Shown here: piece after piece, positions 8,111 to 15,872 of the stretch
Numbering within the stretch: position 1 is the first letter of the stretch
Layout of the letters: each line of letters begins with the position of its first letter
Source: Sphingomonas sp. JC676
Lineage (GTDB): Bacteria; Pseudomonadota; Alphaproteobacteria; Sphingomonadales; Sphingomonadaceae
Reading direction: 5' to 3'
Assembly (NCBI RefSeq): GCF_014489075.1
Contig: NZ_JACTGR010000003.1
Coordinates: 62,001-126,000 of the forward strand
Length of the DNA stretch: 64,000 nucleotides
Notes under the pieces: generated by a model
Told to the model about the DNA's origin: nothing
What the model saw: only the letters and a program-made list of their open reading frames with translations
Databases searched by the model: none
Position numbers and translations under genes: made by a program

Positions 8111-9357
8111 GCGGCGCGCTCCGCCCTGCTGTCATCGCGGAAGAAAAGCTGGAACAGGATGGCGATGACCGCGGCCGCGATCGCCGGATACCACCACATA
8201 TGCTGCCAATCGGCGATGGTCGGTGCCTCGGGCAGCTGGGCGTAGAGCAGCGCGCCGATCTGTGAGCCGAGCAGCATGCCGACGCCATAGGTGAACAGGG
8301 TCAGCATGCCCTGCGCCTGCGCATTGACGCCCTTGGGCGACGCGATCGTGCCAGTGTAGATCGCACCCGCGACGAAGAAGAAGTCGTAGCAGACACCGTG
8401 CAGCGCCACGCCGAGATAGACCGCCCATAGCGATCCGCCGCCGTCGCCGATGGCGAACAGGGCATAGCGCAGCGCCCAGGCGATCATGCCCACCAGCAGC
8501 AGCGGCTTCACGCCGAACCGGCGGTACAGCCAAGGCATCGAGAACATGAAGACCAGCTCGGACATCTGCCCGATCGCCATCGTGCCGCCGACATTCTTGA
8601 TGCCCGTCGCGCCGACATAGGGCGAGGCATAGGCGTAATACATCGCCAGCGGGATCGAGATCAAAGTCGCGCAGCCCATGAAGATCAGGAACGAGCGCTG
8701 GCGGAGCAGCCCGAACGCCTCGACGCACAGCACCTGCCGCACCAGCCCTTCGCCGCTCGGCGCGTCAGCCGCCACCTTCGGCAGGGTCAGGCTGTAAAGG
8801 CCGAGCGCGATCGAGACGATTGCGGCGACGCGGAATATCTCGGGGCTCGCCGACAGCCCCGCCCAGCCGATGATCAGCCCCGCGACGATCCAGCCGAGCG
8901 TGCCGAACGCCCGCACGAACGGGAAGCGGTCCGTGCGCTCGCCGAAGCTCTTAAGCGCGATCGTGTTCGCGAGGCCGACGGTCGGCATGTAGAGGATCAT
9001 ATAGCCGAGCAGCACCCAGACGAAGGTTCCCCCGGTCGCCGGGGTCACGAGCGCTGGAAGCGCCAGCAGGATCGCGCCGCCGACCAAATGGAGGATCACC
9101 ATCAGCGCGCGCGGGCTCAGATATCGAGTCGCGGCCATGCCGAGCAGAAAGGATCCGGCGATCGACGCGATCGGCCCGACCGAGAATGCGTTGCCGATAA
9201 GGCTGCCGATCCCGACGGTCTGCATGACCAGTCCGAGCGTTACATTCCACGCGCCCCAGACGAAGAACTGCATGAACATGAGTGCGCTCAATCGCGCCGT
9301 GAGCGCCGCCGTTGCCGGGCGCGCTATTCCCACCGCTTCGTTGCCCAAAGTGGCCAT
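8107..9357 (-). CDS. MFS sugar/nucleoside permease (NupG/LacY-like)
   Basis: This 416-residue integral membrane protein has about twelve hydrophobic segments. The opening LSALMFMQFFVWGAWNVTLG and the central GERTDRFPFVRAFGTLGWIVAG are typical of the nucleoside:H+ symporter/NupG branch of the major facilitator superfamily, which also holds many uncharacterised sugar permeases. The ATG at 9357 is chosen because a GGGAGAGGGG ribosome-binding site lies just upstream; a longer open frame to 9456 lacks one and would overlap the operator. It is the first gene of the glycoside-oxidation operon, divergent from the LacI regulator, and probably imports the product of periplasmic oxidation and cleavage. 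Confidence 0.85.
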   Translation of the reverse strand: MATLGNEAVGIARPATAALTARLSALMFMQFFVWGAWNVTLGLVMQTVGIGSLIGNAFSVGPIASIAGSFLLGMAATRYLSPRALMVILHLVGGAILLALPALVTPATGGTFVWVLLGYMILYMPTVGLANTIALKSFGERTDRFPFVRAFGTLGWIVAGLIIGWAGLSASPEIFRVAAIVSIALGLYSLTLPKVAADAPSGEGLVRQVLCVEAFGLLRQRSFLIFMGCATLISIPLAMYYAYASPYVGATGIKNVGGTMAIGQMSELVFMFSMPWLYRRFGVKPLLLVGMIAWALRYALFAIGDGGGSLWAVYLGVALHGVCYDFFFVAGAIYTGTIASPKGVNAQAQGMLTLFTYGVGMLLGSQIGALLYAQLPEAPTIADWQHMWWYPAIAAAVIAILFQLFFRDDSRAERAA

Positions 9358-9423
9358 GCGACCCCTCTCCCGCTGACGCAGTTTCCCTGCCTTGTGGACC
9401 AAGCCTATGTCGGACAAATGGCG

Positions 9424-9439
9424 ATGTAAAGGATTACAT
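9424..9439. promoter_or_regulatory. Candidate LacI-family operator in the divergent promoter region
   Basis: The 128-bp gap between the permease gene and the lacI-type gene holds the perfect inverted repeat ATGTAA-AGGA-TTACAT. A 14-16 bp palindrome with TGTAA/TTACA arms is the usual shape of LacI-family half sites. Its position, 67 bp from the permease ATG and 47 bp from the regulator ATG, suits control of both directions. Confidence 0.55.
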
Positions 9440-9485
9440 TGCTTTGCTGTCGACAAGCGGGCGGAACAGGCTGCATGAAGCGGCG

Positions 9486-10484
9486 ATGCCGACGATCATC
9501 CAGGTCGCCGCAATGGCGGGCGTCTCCACGGCCACGGTTTCGCGTGTCCTGAGCCATCCGAATCGGGTCGCGGAAGAAACGCGCCGGCGCGTGCTCGATG
9601 TCGTCGATTCGCTGGGATACAAGCCGAACGTCGCCGCCCGGACACTGCGTACATTGCGCGCGGCCAAGATCCTCGTCACCGTTCCCGACATCTCCAATCC
9701 CTTTTTCGCCAGCGTGATCCGCGGCGCCGAAGAGGCGGCGCGCGACGCCGGCTATGCGGTTGTCGTCGGGGATACGCGGCACGATCCGCTGATCGAGGAT
9801 CAATATGCAGACATGCTGTCCGGCCGCGAGGTCGACGGACTGATTTTCCTTGGGCATCGCCTCCCGGACAATCTGCGCCCGCTCGTGTCGAAGCAGGGCG
9901 CGCGCGCGCCGGTCGTCAACGGCTGCGAATACAGCCCGGATATCGGCGTGCCGAGCGTGCATATCGACAATGCGGCAGCCGGCCGCGATGCCGTAGAGCA
10001 CCTTATCGGCCTCGGGCATCGCGACATCGGGGTCATCACGGGGCCGCCCGTCAGTCCGATCAGCCGCGACCGCCTGACCGGGGCAATGCAAGCCGCCGAA
10101 TGCCATGGCCTGGGCGATCGGCTTCAAGTGCGGATCGGCGACTATTCTGCACAATCCGCCTTCGACCTGATGGGCGACCTCATTTCGCGGGGCGTGACCG
10201 GACTGTTCTGCTTCAGTGACGAAATGGCCATGGGCGCGATCAGCGCCATCCGCCAGGCGGGGCTCACCTGTCCGGACGACATCTCGGTTATCGGCTTCGA
10301 CGACCTGCCTTTGGCGCGCTTCTTCCAGCCCGGACTGACTACCATCGCCCAGCCCAAGGGGCTGATCGGGCACCATGCAGTGGACTTGCTCGTCGGCATA
10401 TTGAGCGGCACCGATAACCTGGTGAATCAAATCACCCTGCCGCACGAACTTGTCGTCCGACGCAGCACGAGGAAGATCGGGTAG
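9486..10484 (+). CDS. LacI-family transcriptional regulator of the glycoside operon
   Basis: This 332-residue protein has the classical LacI helix-turn-helix at the very N-terminus (IIQVAAMAGVSTATVSRVL, residues 3-21), the hinge segment GYKPNVAARTLRT, and a periplasmic-binding-protein-like effector domain (LVTVPDISNPFFASVIRGAE; ISVIGFDDLPLARFFQPGLTT). The ATG at 9486 places the HTH at the normal position; an open frame reaches back to 9312 but would add an unrelated extension across the promoter. It is transcribed away from the permease-led operon, so it is most likely the local repressor acting on the 9424-9439 palindrome. The inducer is probably the sugar or an oxidised derivative. Confidence 0.9.
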   Translation: MPTIIQVAAMAGVSTATVSRVLSHPNRVAEETRRRVLDVVDSLGYKPNVAARTLRTLRAAKILVTVPDISNPFFASVIRGAEEAARDAGYAVVVGDTRHDPLIEDQYADMLSGREVDGLIFLGHRLPDNLRPLVSKQGARAPVVNGCEYSPDIGVPSVHIDNAAAGRDAVEHLIGLGHRDIGVITGPPVSPISRDRLTGAMQAAECHGLGDRLQVRIGDYSAQSAFDLMGDLISRGVTGLFCFSDEMAMGAISAIRQAGLTCPDDISVIGFDDLPLARFFQPGLTTIAQPKGLIGHHAVDLLVGILSGTDNLVNQITLPHELVVRRSTRKIG

Positions 10485-10611
10485 GATCGGTTGGAGGCGG
10501 GACCGGTCCTTGTTCTAAATTGACGAGCGGCCACCAGAAGCTTGGGTTGATGCACTCCGCTCTGGCCGGCTCCCCTTTGGACCTGTTCGTCTTCGCCTTG
10601 CCTCCTCGCAC

Positions 10612-10682
10612 GAGCGGAGTCCAAGCTCAAAATCGAGCGGTTTAGGCTAAAAATTGAACAGTTTAGGCCAAACATCGATCAG
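10612..10682. repeat. Spaced GAnCnG repeats with about 21-bp period
   Basis: The hexamers GAGCGG (10612), GAGCGG (10635), GAACAG (10656) and GATCAG (10677) recur with spacings of 23, 21 and 21 bp. The middle two are followed by near-identical TTTAGGC(T/C)AAA(A/C)AT. A period of about two helical turns places all copies on one DNA face, as in multi-site regulator binding. They lie 100-170 bp upstream of the candidate precursor gene and about 35 bp upstream of its predicted -35 box. Confidence 0.45.
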
Positions 10683-10715
10683 CTTTGTGGGAGTAGTCAT
10701 CTTTGTCCGTGCAAG

Positions 10716-10744
10716 TTGACTCCCATATTAGTGAAGTAGATACT
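10716..10744 (+). promoter_or_regulatory. Predicted promoter of the MNIO cassette
   Basis: TTGACT at 10716-10721 and GATACT at 10739-10744 are separated by 17 bp, a good sigma70-like arrangement, about 40 bp before the ATG at 10783. A GGGAGA ribosome-binding site precedes that ATG by six bases. The elements were identified by eye. Confidence 0.45.
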
Positions 10745-10782
10745 TCCTTGGTGCGATCCGAGTCTTTGCTGGGAGAAATGCA

Positions 10783-11031
10783 ATGGAGAAGGAAACAGCC
10801 GCCAAGGTTCAACACGCCTCTATAGGTATCAACAAAGTAACTGGAGCAATTCAGTTCTCCGTGCCGCATGGCACCAAGTTGGTGGATGCCCTAAAGGCTC
10901 TTTCAACAATTGACTTTTCGGCGCTGGCCAAGCTGCCTCGCGGCTGCCAGAATTGCATTTCCGGCCACCCGTTCGACATCCGCGAGCAATTCGATCCGGT
11001 CATCAACGTGAGGCTGGGCCAAGGCCACTAA
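10783..11031 (+). CDS. Candidate RiPP precursor peptide for the adjacent MNIO enzyme
   Basis: This small gene encodes 82 residues with a strong ribosome-binding site (GGGAGA, six bases before the ATG). There is no signal peptide or membrane segment. The first 50 residues are leader-like, with an amphipathic helix around residues 32-50 (TKLVDALKALSTIDFSALAK). The C-terminal part contains the only two cysteines, Cys55 and Cys58 in RGCQNCISGHPFD, and ends NVRLGQGH. It is followed after 12 bp by a DUF692/MNIO gene and then its probable partner. MNIO enzymes modify residues (often Cys or Asp) in the C-terminal core of a short genomically linked peptide, so this is the natural substrate candidate. 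Codon use is more AT-rich than in neighbours. I do not recognise the peptide family; it does not look like MbnA, TglA or bufferin precursors. Confidence 0.65.
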   Translation: MEKETAAKVQHASIGINKVTGAIQFSVPHGTKLVDALKALSTIDFSALAKLPRGCQNCISGHPFDIREQFDPVINVRLGQGH

Positions 11032-11043
11032 CGCAGCGATAAG

Positions 11044-11940
11044 ATGACGCACGCCGATCCCGGCCATGATGCCCCGCGTCTCGGTGTGGGCATCATGGCC
11101 AATCTTGCGATCGCGCCATTCATAGGCACGCCCGGCGCGGTTGATTATCTCGCGGTCACGCCGGACATGTTCTGGATCGATCATGGTTCGGATACCGGCG
11201 GAGCGGGACGGCGGTTCACCGACATCCCAAGCTGGGTGGCCATGCTGGATGAATCCGGGCTGCCAATGGTTTCGCATCATATCGGCCTGTCGATCGCCAG
11301 CGCGATTCCCACCGACCCCGCTTATGTCGCCCAGATGGCCGCCTGGGCCGATCGCTGGCATGCGCATTGGCTGAGCGAACATCTGGCTTTCGTAGCGATC
11401 GCCGAAGGCCAGGGCGCGTCGGCGGCGGGCCTGGCCCTGACTGCACCGTTCGACCGCGATGTCCTCGATCTGGCCGTCGAACGGGCCCGTTACGTGATCG
11501 AACGGACACAGGCGCCCTTCCTGCTCGAGAACAGCCCCTATTATGTGACCTTCGACGACTCGGACATGGCCGAGGCCGAGTTCCTGAACCGCTTCTGTGC
11601 CGACAGCGGCGGCGGACTGTTGCTCGACTTGCACAATCTCTACTGCAATGCGGTCAACTACGGCTTTTCAGGGCATCGGTTTCTGGACGAGATTGATCTT
11701 GCCATGGTGGTGGAGGTTCACATCGCCAACGGCTCGGAACTCGGCGGCATGTATGCCGACAGCCACTCAGGCGCGCCACCCGAGCCGGTATGGGATCTGC
11801 TCGACGACCTTGTCGGGCGGGCGCCAAATCTGCGCGGTATCACCTTCGAATTTCACGACAGCTATCTGCCCCTAATCGGCTTCGATGGCGTCGCAGACGT
11901 CGTCACACGCGCCCGCCGCTCGTGGAAGACGCACGCATGA
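11044..11940 (+). CDS. DUF692 multinuclear non-heme iron-dependent oxidase (MNIO), RiPP-modifying
   Basis: This 298-residue TIM-barrel protein belongs to the DUF692 (MbnB/TglH/BufB) family, which uses a di- or tri-iron centre and oxygen to modify a precursor peptide. Recognisable blocks, with probable metal ligands, are LGVGIMAN (13-20), HHIGLSIAS (78-86), SEHLAF (111-116), LLENSPYYV (160-168), LLLDLHNLYCNAVNYG (192-207), VEVHIANGSE (223-232), ADSHSGAPPEPVWDLL (238-253) and GITFEFHDSYLP (265-276). Several blocks are divergent: the usual DVNN reads DLHN and HLAGH reads HIANG, so this is not a standard bufferin-type enzyme. It starts 12 bp after the precursor gene and its stop overlaps the third gene (ATGA). 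No transporter or peptidase gene is adjacent. Confidence 0.85.
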   Translation: MTHADPGHDAPRLGVGIMANLAIAPFIGTPGAVDYLAVTPDMFWIDHGSDTGGAGRRFTDIPSWVAMLDESGLPMVSHHIGLSIASAIPTDPAYVAQMAAWADRWHAHWLSEHLAFVAIAEGQGASAAGLALTAPFDRDVLDLAVERARYVIERTQAPFLLENSPYYVTFDDSDMAEAEFLNRFCADSGGGLLLDLHNLYCNAVNYGFSGHRFLDEIDLAMVVEVHIANGSELGGMYADSHSGAPPEPVWDLLDDLVGRAPNLRGITFEFHDSYLPLIGFDGVADVVTRARRSWKTHA

Positions 11941-12377
11941 GCATGGCGGCGTTCCAGCGCGCCTATGCCGATCTTGCCGGCTCGCCCAAGCTGTGCCTTG
12001 CGGTGCGCGCCGATCCCGTCGCGGCGCTCGCGTCCTATGACCTCGATGCGCGCGAACATGGCCGCCTGGCGCGCGCCGTATGGCAGCGCGGCATGGACGC
12101 GAACTGCACGCTATATCGCGCGACCCGGATCACCGCGCTCAACACCATAATACCGCTGACGCTCGGCCTGCTCCGCCCGGTCTTGCGCACCCTGCTCGAC
12201 GCTTATTGGGAAGAGCACCCGGTCCACGACGTCCGTTTCACGCGCGAGACGGCACGATTCATCGCCTGGCTGGAGACGCGCCCCCCGGCACTGCCCGAAC
12301 CGACCGACGAAATCATCATGCTCGCCCGGCGCGAACTGGCTGTCGAAGAGACGCGGCTGGCAGGCGCGGAGAACTGA
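11937..12377 (+). CDS. Probable MNIO partner protein (DUF2063/MbnC/BufC-like)
   Basis: This 146-residue protein begins at an ATG overlapping the MNIO stop (ATGA), so the two are made together. MNIO enzymes usually need a small helical partner that binds the precursor leader. The N-terminal half (AFQRAYADLAGSP to ALASYDLDAREHGRLARAV) has the look of such DUF2063-like or LigA-like helical proteins, followed by a helical region rich in Leu and Arg and an acidic tail. There is no signal peptide. The identification rests mainly on gene order and size. Two cysteines (about residues 20 and 57) have no obvious motif. The next gene is on the opposite strand, so the cassette ends here. Confidence 0.6.
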   Translation: MSMAAFQRAYADLAGSPKLCLAVRADPVAALASYDLDAREHGRLARAVWQRGMDANCTLYRATRITALNTIIPLTLGLLRPVLRTLLDAYWEEHPVHDVRFTRETARFIAWLETRPPALPEPTDEIIMLARRELAVEETRLAGAEN

Positions 12378-12453
12378 CAAGCCGCAATTTGCGACACGAC
12401 CAAAGCAGAATCGCGCCGCAAATGGTCCTCTGGCAGCCATCCGGCTTGCATGC

Positions 12454-15400
12454 TCACCCGCTCGCGAGACGCCCTAGTTCGACATAATCGAGCTTGCCCG
12501 TCCCCAACACCGGCAGCGCATCGAGCACGCGGATGTCGCGCGGAATGGCAAGCTCGGCGATGCCGTTCTGCCGCCCCCAAGCCTGCAGATCGCCCGCCTT
12601 CGCTTCCGGGCGGGTGGTGAACAGCACCAACTGTTCGCCCTTGCGAGGATCCGCGCGGGTGACGACCGCATGGTCGGCGTCGGGCCACACGGAAGCGGCA
12701 TAGCCTTCGACCGCCGGAAGCGATACCATCTCGCCGCCGATCTTGGCGAAGCGCTTGGCGCGACCGCGGATGGTGACGAAGCCCATCTCGTCGATCGTGA
12801 CGATGTCGCCGCTGTCGTGCCAGCCTTCGACGGGTGGCTGGAGAATGCCGGGCTGATCGGTCTTCATATAGCCCGCCATGATGTTCGGCCCGCGGATCGA
12901 GAGCTTCCCGCCCTCCGCGATGCCGGGCACGGGCTCCACCTTCGCTTCGATCCCTGGAAGCAGCCGGCCGACCGTGCCGGCGCGGAAGTGCATCGGCGTG
13001 TTGACCGCGATCACCGGCCCCGCCTCGGTCGCGCCATAGCCTTCTAGGATGCGCAACCCGAACTTCTCGCTCCACACCTTGCGCGTCTCGTCGCGCACAC
13101 GCTCGGCACCGGCGAAGATGTAGCGCAGCGCGTAGAAGTCGTAGCTGTGCGCCATGCGCGCATAGCCGGCGAGGAAAGTGTCAGTGCCGAACAGGATCGT
13201 CGCATTGGCGTCGTACGAGAGCGCCGGCACGATCCGGTAGTGGAGCGGATTGGGATAGAGCAACGTCCGGATCCCGTTGAGGATCGGCAACAGCGTTCCA
13301 CCGGTCAGCCCGAAGCTGTGGAACACCGGCAGCGCGTTGAGCACGAGGTCCGACGAATTGAAGTCGATCCGCGCCGACAGCTGCGCGCAATTGGCAAGCA
13401 GGTTGCGGTGCGTGAGCACCACGCCCTTGGGCAGCCCTTCCGATCCGCTGGTGAACAGAATCACCGCCGCGTCGTTGGGCGAGACGCGGCGGCGGCGGTG
13501 GAGCCGGCCGGCGAAGCGCGTCGCGAACAGCGCGCGCAGCTTGGCGCCGGTGCCGATCTCGCGCGAGATATCCTCGAGATACAGGATCTTGCGACCGTCC
13601 GCTTCGAGCCCCTCGATCACCGGCTCCAGCTTGGCCTGCTCGATGAAAGCGCGCGCAGTCACAATCGTGCGCACTTCCGCGGCAAGGCACGCCGCCTTCA
13701 GATTGGCGAGGCCGGCCGTGTAGTTGAGCATCGCCGGCACGCGCCCGATCGCCTGCAGCGCGAAGAAGCTCGCCACGGTGCCGGTGATGTTGGGGAGCAG
13801 CAGCCCGACAGCCTCACCCTGCGCGGTGCGACGCTCGAACGCGCGGCCCAGAGCGATGCTGCCGGTGATCAGCTTCTTGTAGCCCAGAGGCTCGCGCTTG
13901 ATGTCCTCGACCACCAGCGCCTTGCCGCCATGCACGTCCTTGGCATCGAGCAGCGCCTGGAACAAAGTGCGGTCGATATCCGAGGTGGCGAAGATCATCG
14001 TGCTCATCTCGTCATAAAGACGGCGGCCGGCGATCGCGCGGCGGGCACGCGCGGTCATCGCACCTTCGATGACGAAGTGGCGCGGCGGCAGGATCGTCAG
14101 GCTGATCTGCGGAAAGGTCCGCAGCCGAACCTTGCCGCGCAGATACGAGAACGGCGTGAACTGCGCGCCGTCGATGCGCACCGGGATGATCGGCGCGTCG
14201 GCCTTGTCGGCGACCATGCCGGGGCCGTCGAAGATCTTCATCAGCGCGCCGGTGACGGTGATACGCCCCTCGGGGAAGATCACCAGCGTGTTGCCCTCCT
14301 TCACCGCGCGGACCATCGCCTTGGTTGACATCGGATTGGTCGGATCGACCGGAAAGGCGCGGAACAGCTTGAGCGCGGGCCGGATCCACCAGCGCTTGGT
14401 GACCGCGGTGTGCACCGCGAACACGGGCTTGCCGGGGAGGAACACCGCGAGCAGCAGGCCGTCGAGCCAGGAGACATGGTTGACCACCACCACCGCGCGC
14501 TCGCCGGGTTTGGGCATGTTCTCGGCGCCGTGCAGCTCGATCCGGTAGAGCAGCTTCAGAATCGTGCGGATGCTCGACTTGATCACCGTGTCGGGCAGCA
14601 GCCAGCACGAGATCAATGCGACCGCCAGCGTGGCGAAGCCCATCGTGCCGACGATGCCCGGGATCGAGACGCCCGCCGCGAGCAGACCGGTCGCGACCGC
14701 GACTACACCGACCATCACCGCGGCATTGACGATGTTGTTGGCGGCGATGACCCGCGAGCGATCCTCGGGCGCGCCGGCGGTCTGGAGGATCGCGTAGAGC
14801 GGCACGATGAACATGCCGCCGGCGAAGGCCATGCCGGCGAGGTCGCCGAGGATTCGCCAGCTGCCTGGTGTCCATACGAACTCGGCGATCGAGGCGCCCG
14901 GCACGGTAATGGTGTAGCGCGAGGCGCCAAACCAGAGGTCGATCATGAAGCCGGCCATGAACAAGGCGGAAAGTGGCACGTAGCGCGCCGACACTTCGCC
15001 CTTGAGCAACCGATTCACGATCATCGAGCCCAGCGCGATCGCGACCGAGAAGATGACGAGAAACAGCGTGACGACTTCCTCGCGTCCGCCCAGTTCGTCC
15101 TTCACGAGCGGCAGGAATTGGGTGAGGATGATGGCGCCGACCGCGAAGAACCAGCTGATGCCGAGGATCGACAGCCAGGTGCCCCGGCCCTGATGCGCGA
15201 CCTTGAGCACCTCCATCGTCGATTTCCACGGGTTCGGCGTGATTCGGGCCGGCGTCCCCACCGGCGGGGCCGATGGGACCAGCAGGCTGGCGCCGAACCC
15301 GGCCATTGCGAGCCCGGTCGCGATCAGCCCCGCTTCCCATGGCGGCACGTTGCTGCCGAGCAGCTGCCCGCCGAGCACTGCGAGGAACGTCCCCGCCTCG

Positions 15401-15849
15401 ATCAGGCCGGTGCCGCCCATCACTTCGCCGGCATGGAGATGCTGCGGCATGATCGAATATTTGACCGGTCCGAAGATCGTCGAATGGCAGCCCATCAGGA
15501 ACAGCGCGATCAGCAGCAGCGGGATCGACTGGAACCACAACCCGGCGAGGCCGAGCGCCATGATGCCGATCTCGGCGGCCTTTACCGCGCGTACCAGCTT
15601 CGCCTTGTCCCACGCGTCGGCAAGCTCGCCGGCGAGCGCCGAGAACAGGAAATAAGGAAGGATGAAGATGCCGGTCGAGACTGTCGACAGCATCGCCGCC
15701 TGATCCGGCGCTTTGCTGAGGATCGTGAAGTTGGCGAGGAACAGCATCGCGAACTTAAGGACATTGTCGTTGAACGCGCCGAGAAACTGGACGACGAACA
15801 ACGGACCGAAGCGCCGCTTGGCGAGCAGCGAGAAATCGGGTGCGGACAT
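12454..15849 (-). CDS. Trifunctional MFS-PlsC-acyl-ACP ligase fusion (LplT/Aas-like)
   Basis: This 1131-residue protein joins three domains. Residues 1 to about 410 form an MFS transporter with the LplT-like start FGPLFVVQFLGAFNDNVLKF. Residues of about 430-620 form a PlsC acyltransferase with NHVSWLDG (HX4D) and FPEGRIT. The remainder is an AMP-binding acyl-CoA/ACP ligase with ILFTSGSEGLPKG and ILEGYGATEAGP. Such fusions import lysophospholipid and re-acylate it with a fatty acid activated on ACP. The ATG at 15849 is preceded by GGGGGAAG and starts directly before the MFS domain; an upstream in-frame ATG at 15915 has no such support. It follows the gene at 15873 by 23 bp and probably belongs to the KAS III-led operon, perhaps loading an unusual acyl chain onto lipids. 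Confidence 0.85.
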   Translation of the reverse strand: MSAPDFSLLAKRRFGPLFVVQFLGAFNDNVLKFAMLFLANFTILSKAPDQAAMLSTVSTGIFILPYFLFSALAGELADAWDKAKLVRAVKAAEIGIMALGLAGLWFQSIPLLLIALFLMGCHSTIFGPVKYSIMPQHLHAGEVMGGTGLIEAGTFLAVLGGQLLGSNVPPWEAGLIATGLAMAGFGASLLVPSAPPVGTPARITPNPWKSTMEVLKVAHQGRGTWLSILGISWFFAVGAIILTQFLPLVKDELGGREEVVTLFLVIFSVAIALGSMIVNRLLKGEVSARYVPLSALFMAGFMIDLWFGASRYTITVPGASIAEFVWTPGSWRILGDLAGMAFAGGMFIVPLYAILQTAGAPEDRSRVIAANNIVNAAVMVGVVAVATGLLAAGVSIPGIVGTMGFATLAVALISCWLLPDTVIKSSIRTILKLLYRIELHGAENMPKPGERAVVVVNHVSWLDGLLLAVFLPGKPVFAVHTAVTKRWWIRPALKLFRAFPVDPTNPMSTKAMVRAVKEGNTLVIFPEGRITVTGALMKIFDGPGMVADKADAPIIPVRIDGAQFTPFSYLRGKVRLRTFPQISLTILPPRHFVIEGAMTARARRAIAGRRLYDEMSTMIFATSDIDRTLFQALLDAKDVHGGKALVVEDIKREPLGYKKLITGSIALGRAFERRTAQGEAVGLLLPNITGTVASFFALQAIGRVPAMLNYTAGLANLKAACLAAEVRTIVTARAFIEQAKLEPVIEGLEADGRKILYLEDISREIGTGAKLRALFATRFAGRLHRRRRVSPNDAAVILFTSGSEGLPKGVVLTHRNLLANCAQLSARIDFNSSDLVLNALPVFHSFGLTGGTLLPILNGIRTLLYPNPLHYRIVPALSYDANATILFGTDTFLAGYARMAHSYDFYALRYIFAGAERVRDETRKVWSEKFGLRILEGYGATEAGPVIAVNTPMHFRAGTVGRLLPGIEAKVEPVPGIAEGGKLSIRGPNIMAGYMKTDQPGILQPPVEGWHDSGDIVTIDEMGFVTIRGRAKRFAKIGGEMVSLPAVEGYAASVWPDADHAVVTRADPRKGEQLVLFTTRPEAKAGDLQAWGRQNGIAELAIPRDIRVLDALPVLGTGKLDYVELGRLASG

Positions 15850-15872
15850 GGTTCTGCTTCCCCCTGGAACTG

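Larger units (their letters stand above)
10485..10782. other. AT-richer leader region upstream of the RiPP-type cassette
   Basis: These 298 bp hold no convincing gene. They contain a series of short spaced repeats (10612-10682) and a good sigma70-like promoter (10716-10744) reading into the small gene at 10783. Base composition is noticeably more AT-rich from about 10620 onward than in the flanking genes, and this continues into the small gene, which suggests the cassette has a different origin from its surroundings. Confidence 0.5.

Noticed and set aside
9312..9485. An N-terminal extension of the LacI regulator.
   Set aside because: The frame is open but crosses the divergent promoter and operator; the helix-turn-helix sits at the normal N-terminal position when ATG 9486 is used.
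533..10484. Idea that the glycoside-oxidation operon is itself an undescribed system.
   Set aside because: Its parts correspond to known LacABC-type and 3-keto-glycoside loci; only the exact roles of the exported TIM-barrel proteins appear open.
10427..10675. An 82-codon minus-strand open frame upstream of the RiPP cassette.
   Set aside because: It covers the end of the LacI gene and the spaced repeats; the repeated SLN/SIF residues merely reflect the DNA repeats.
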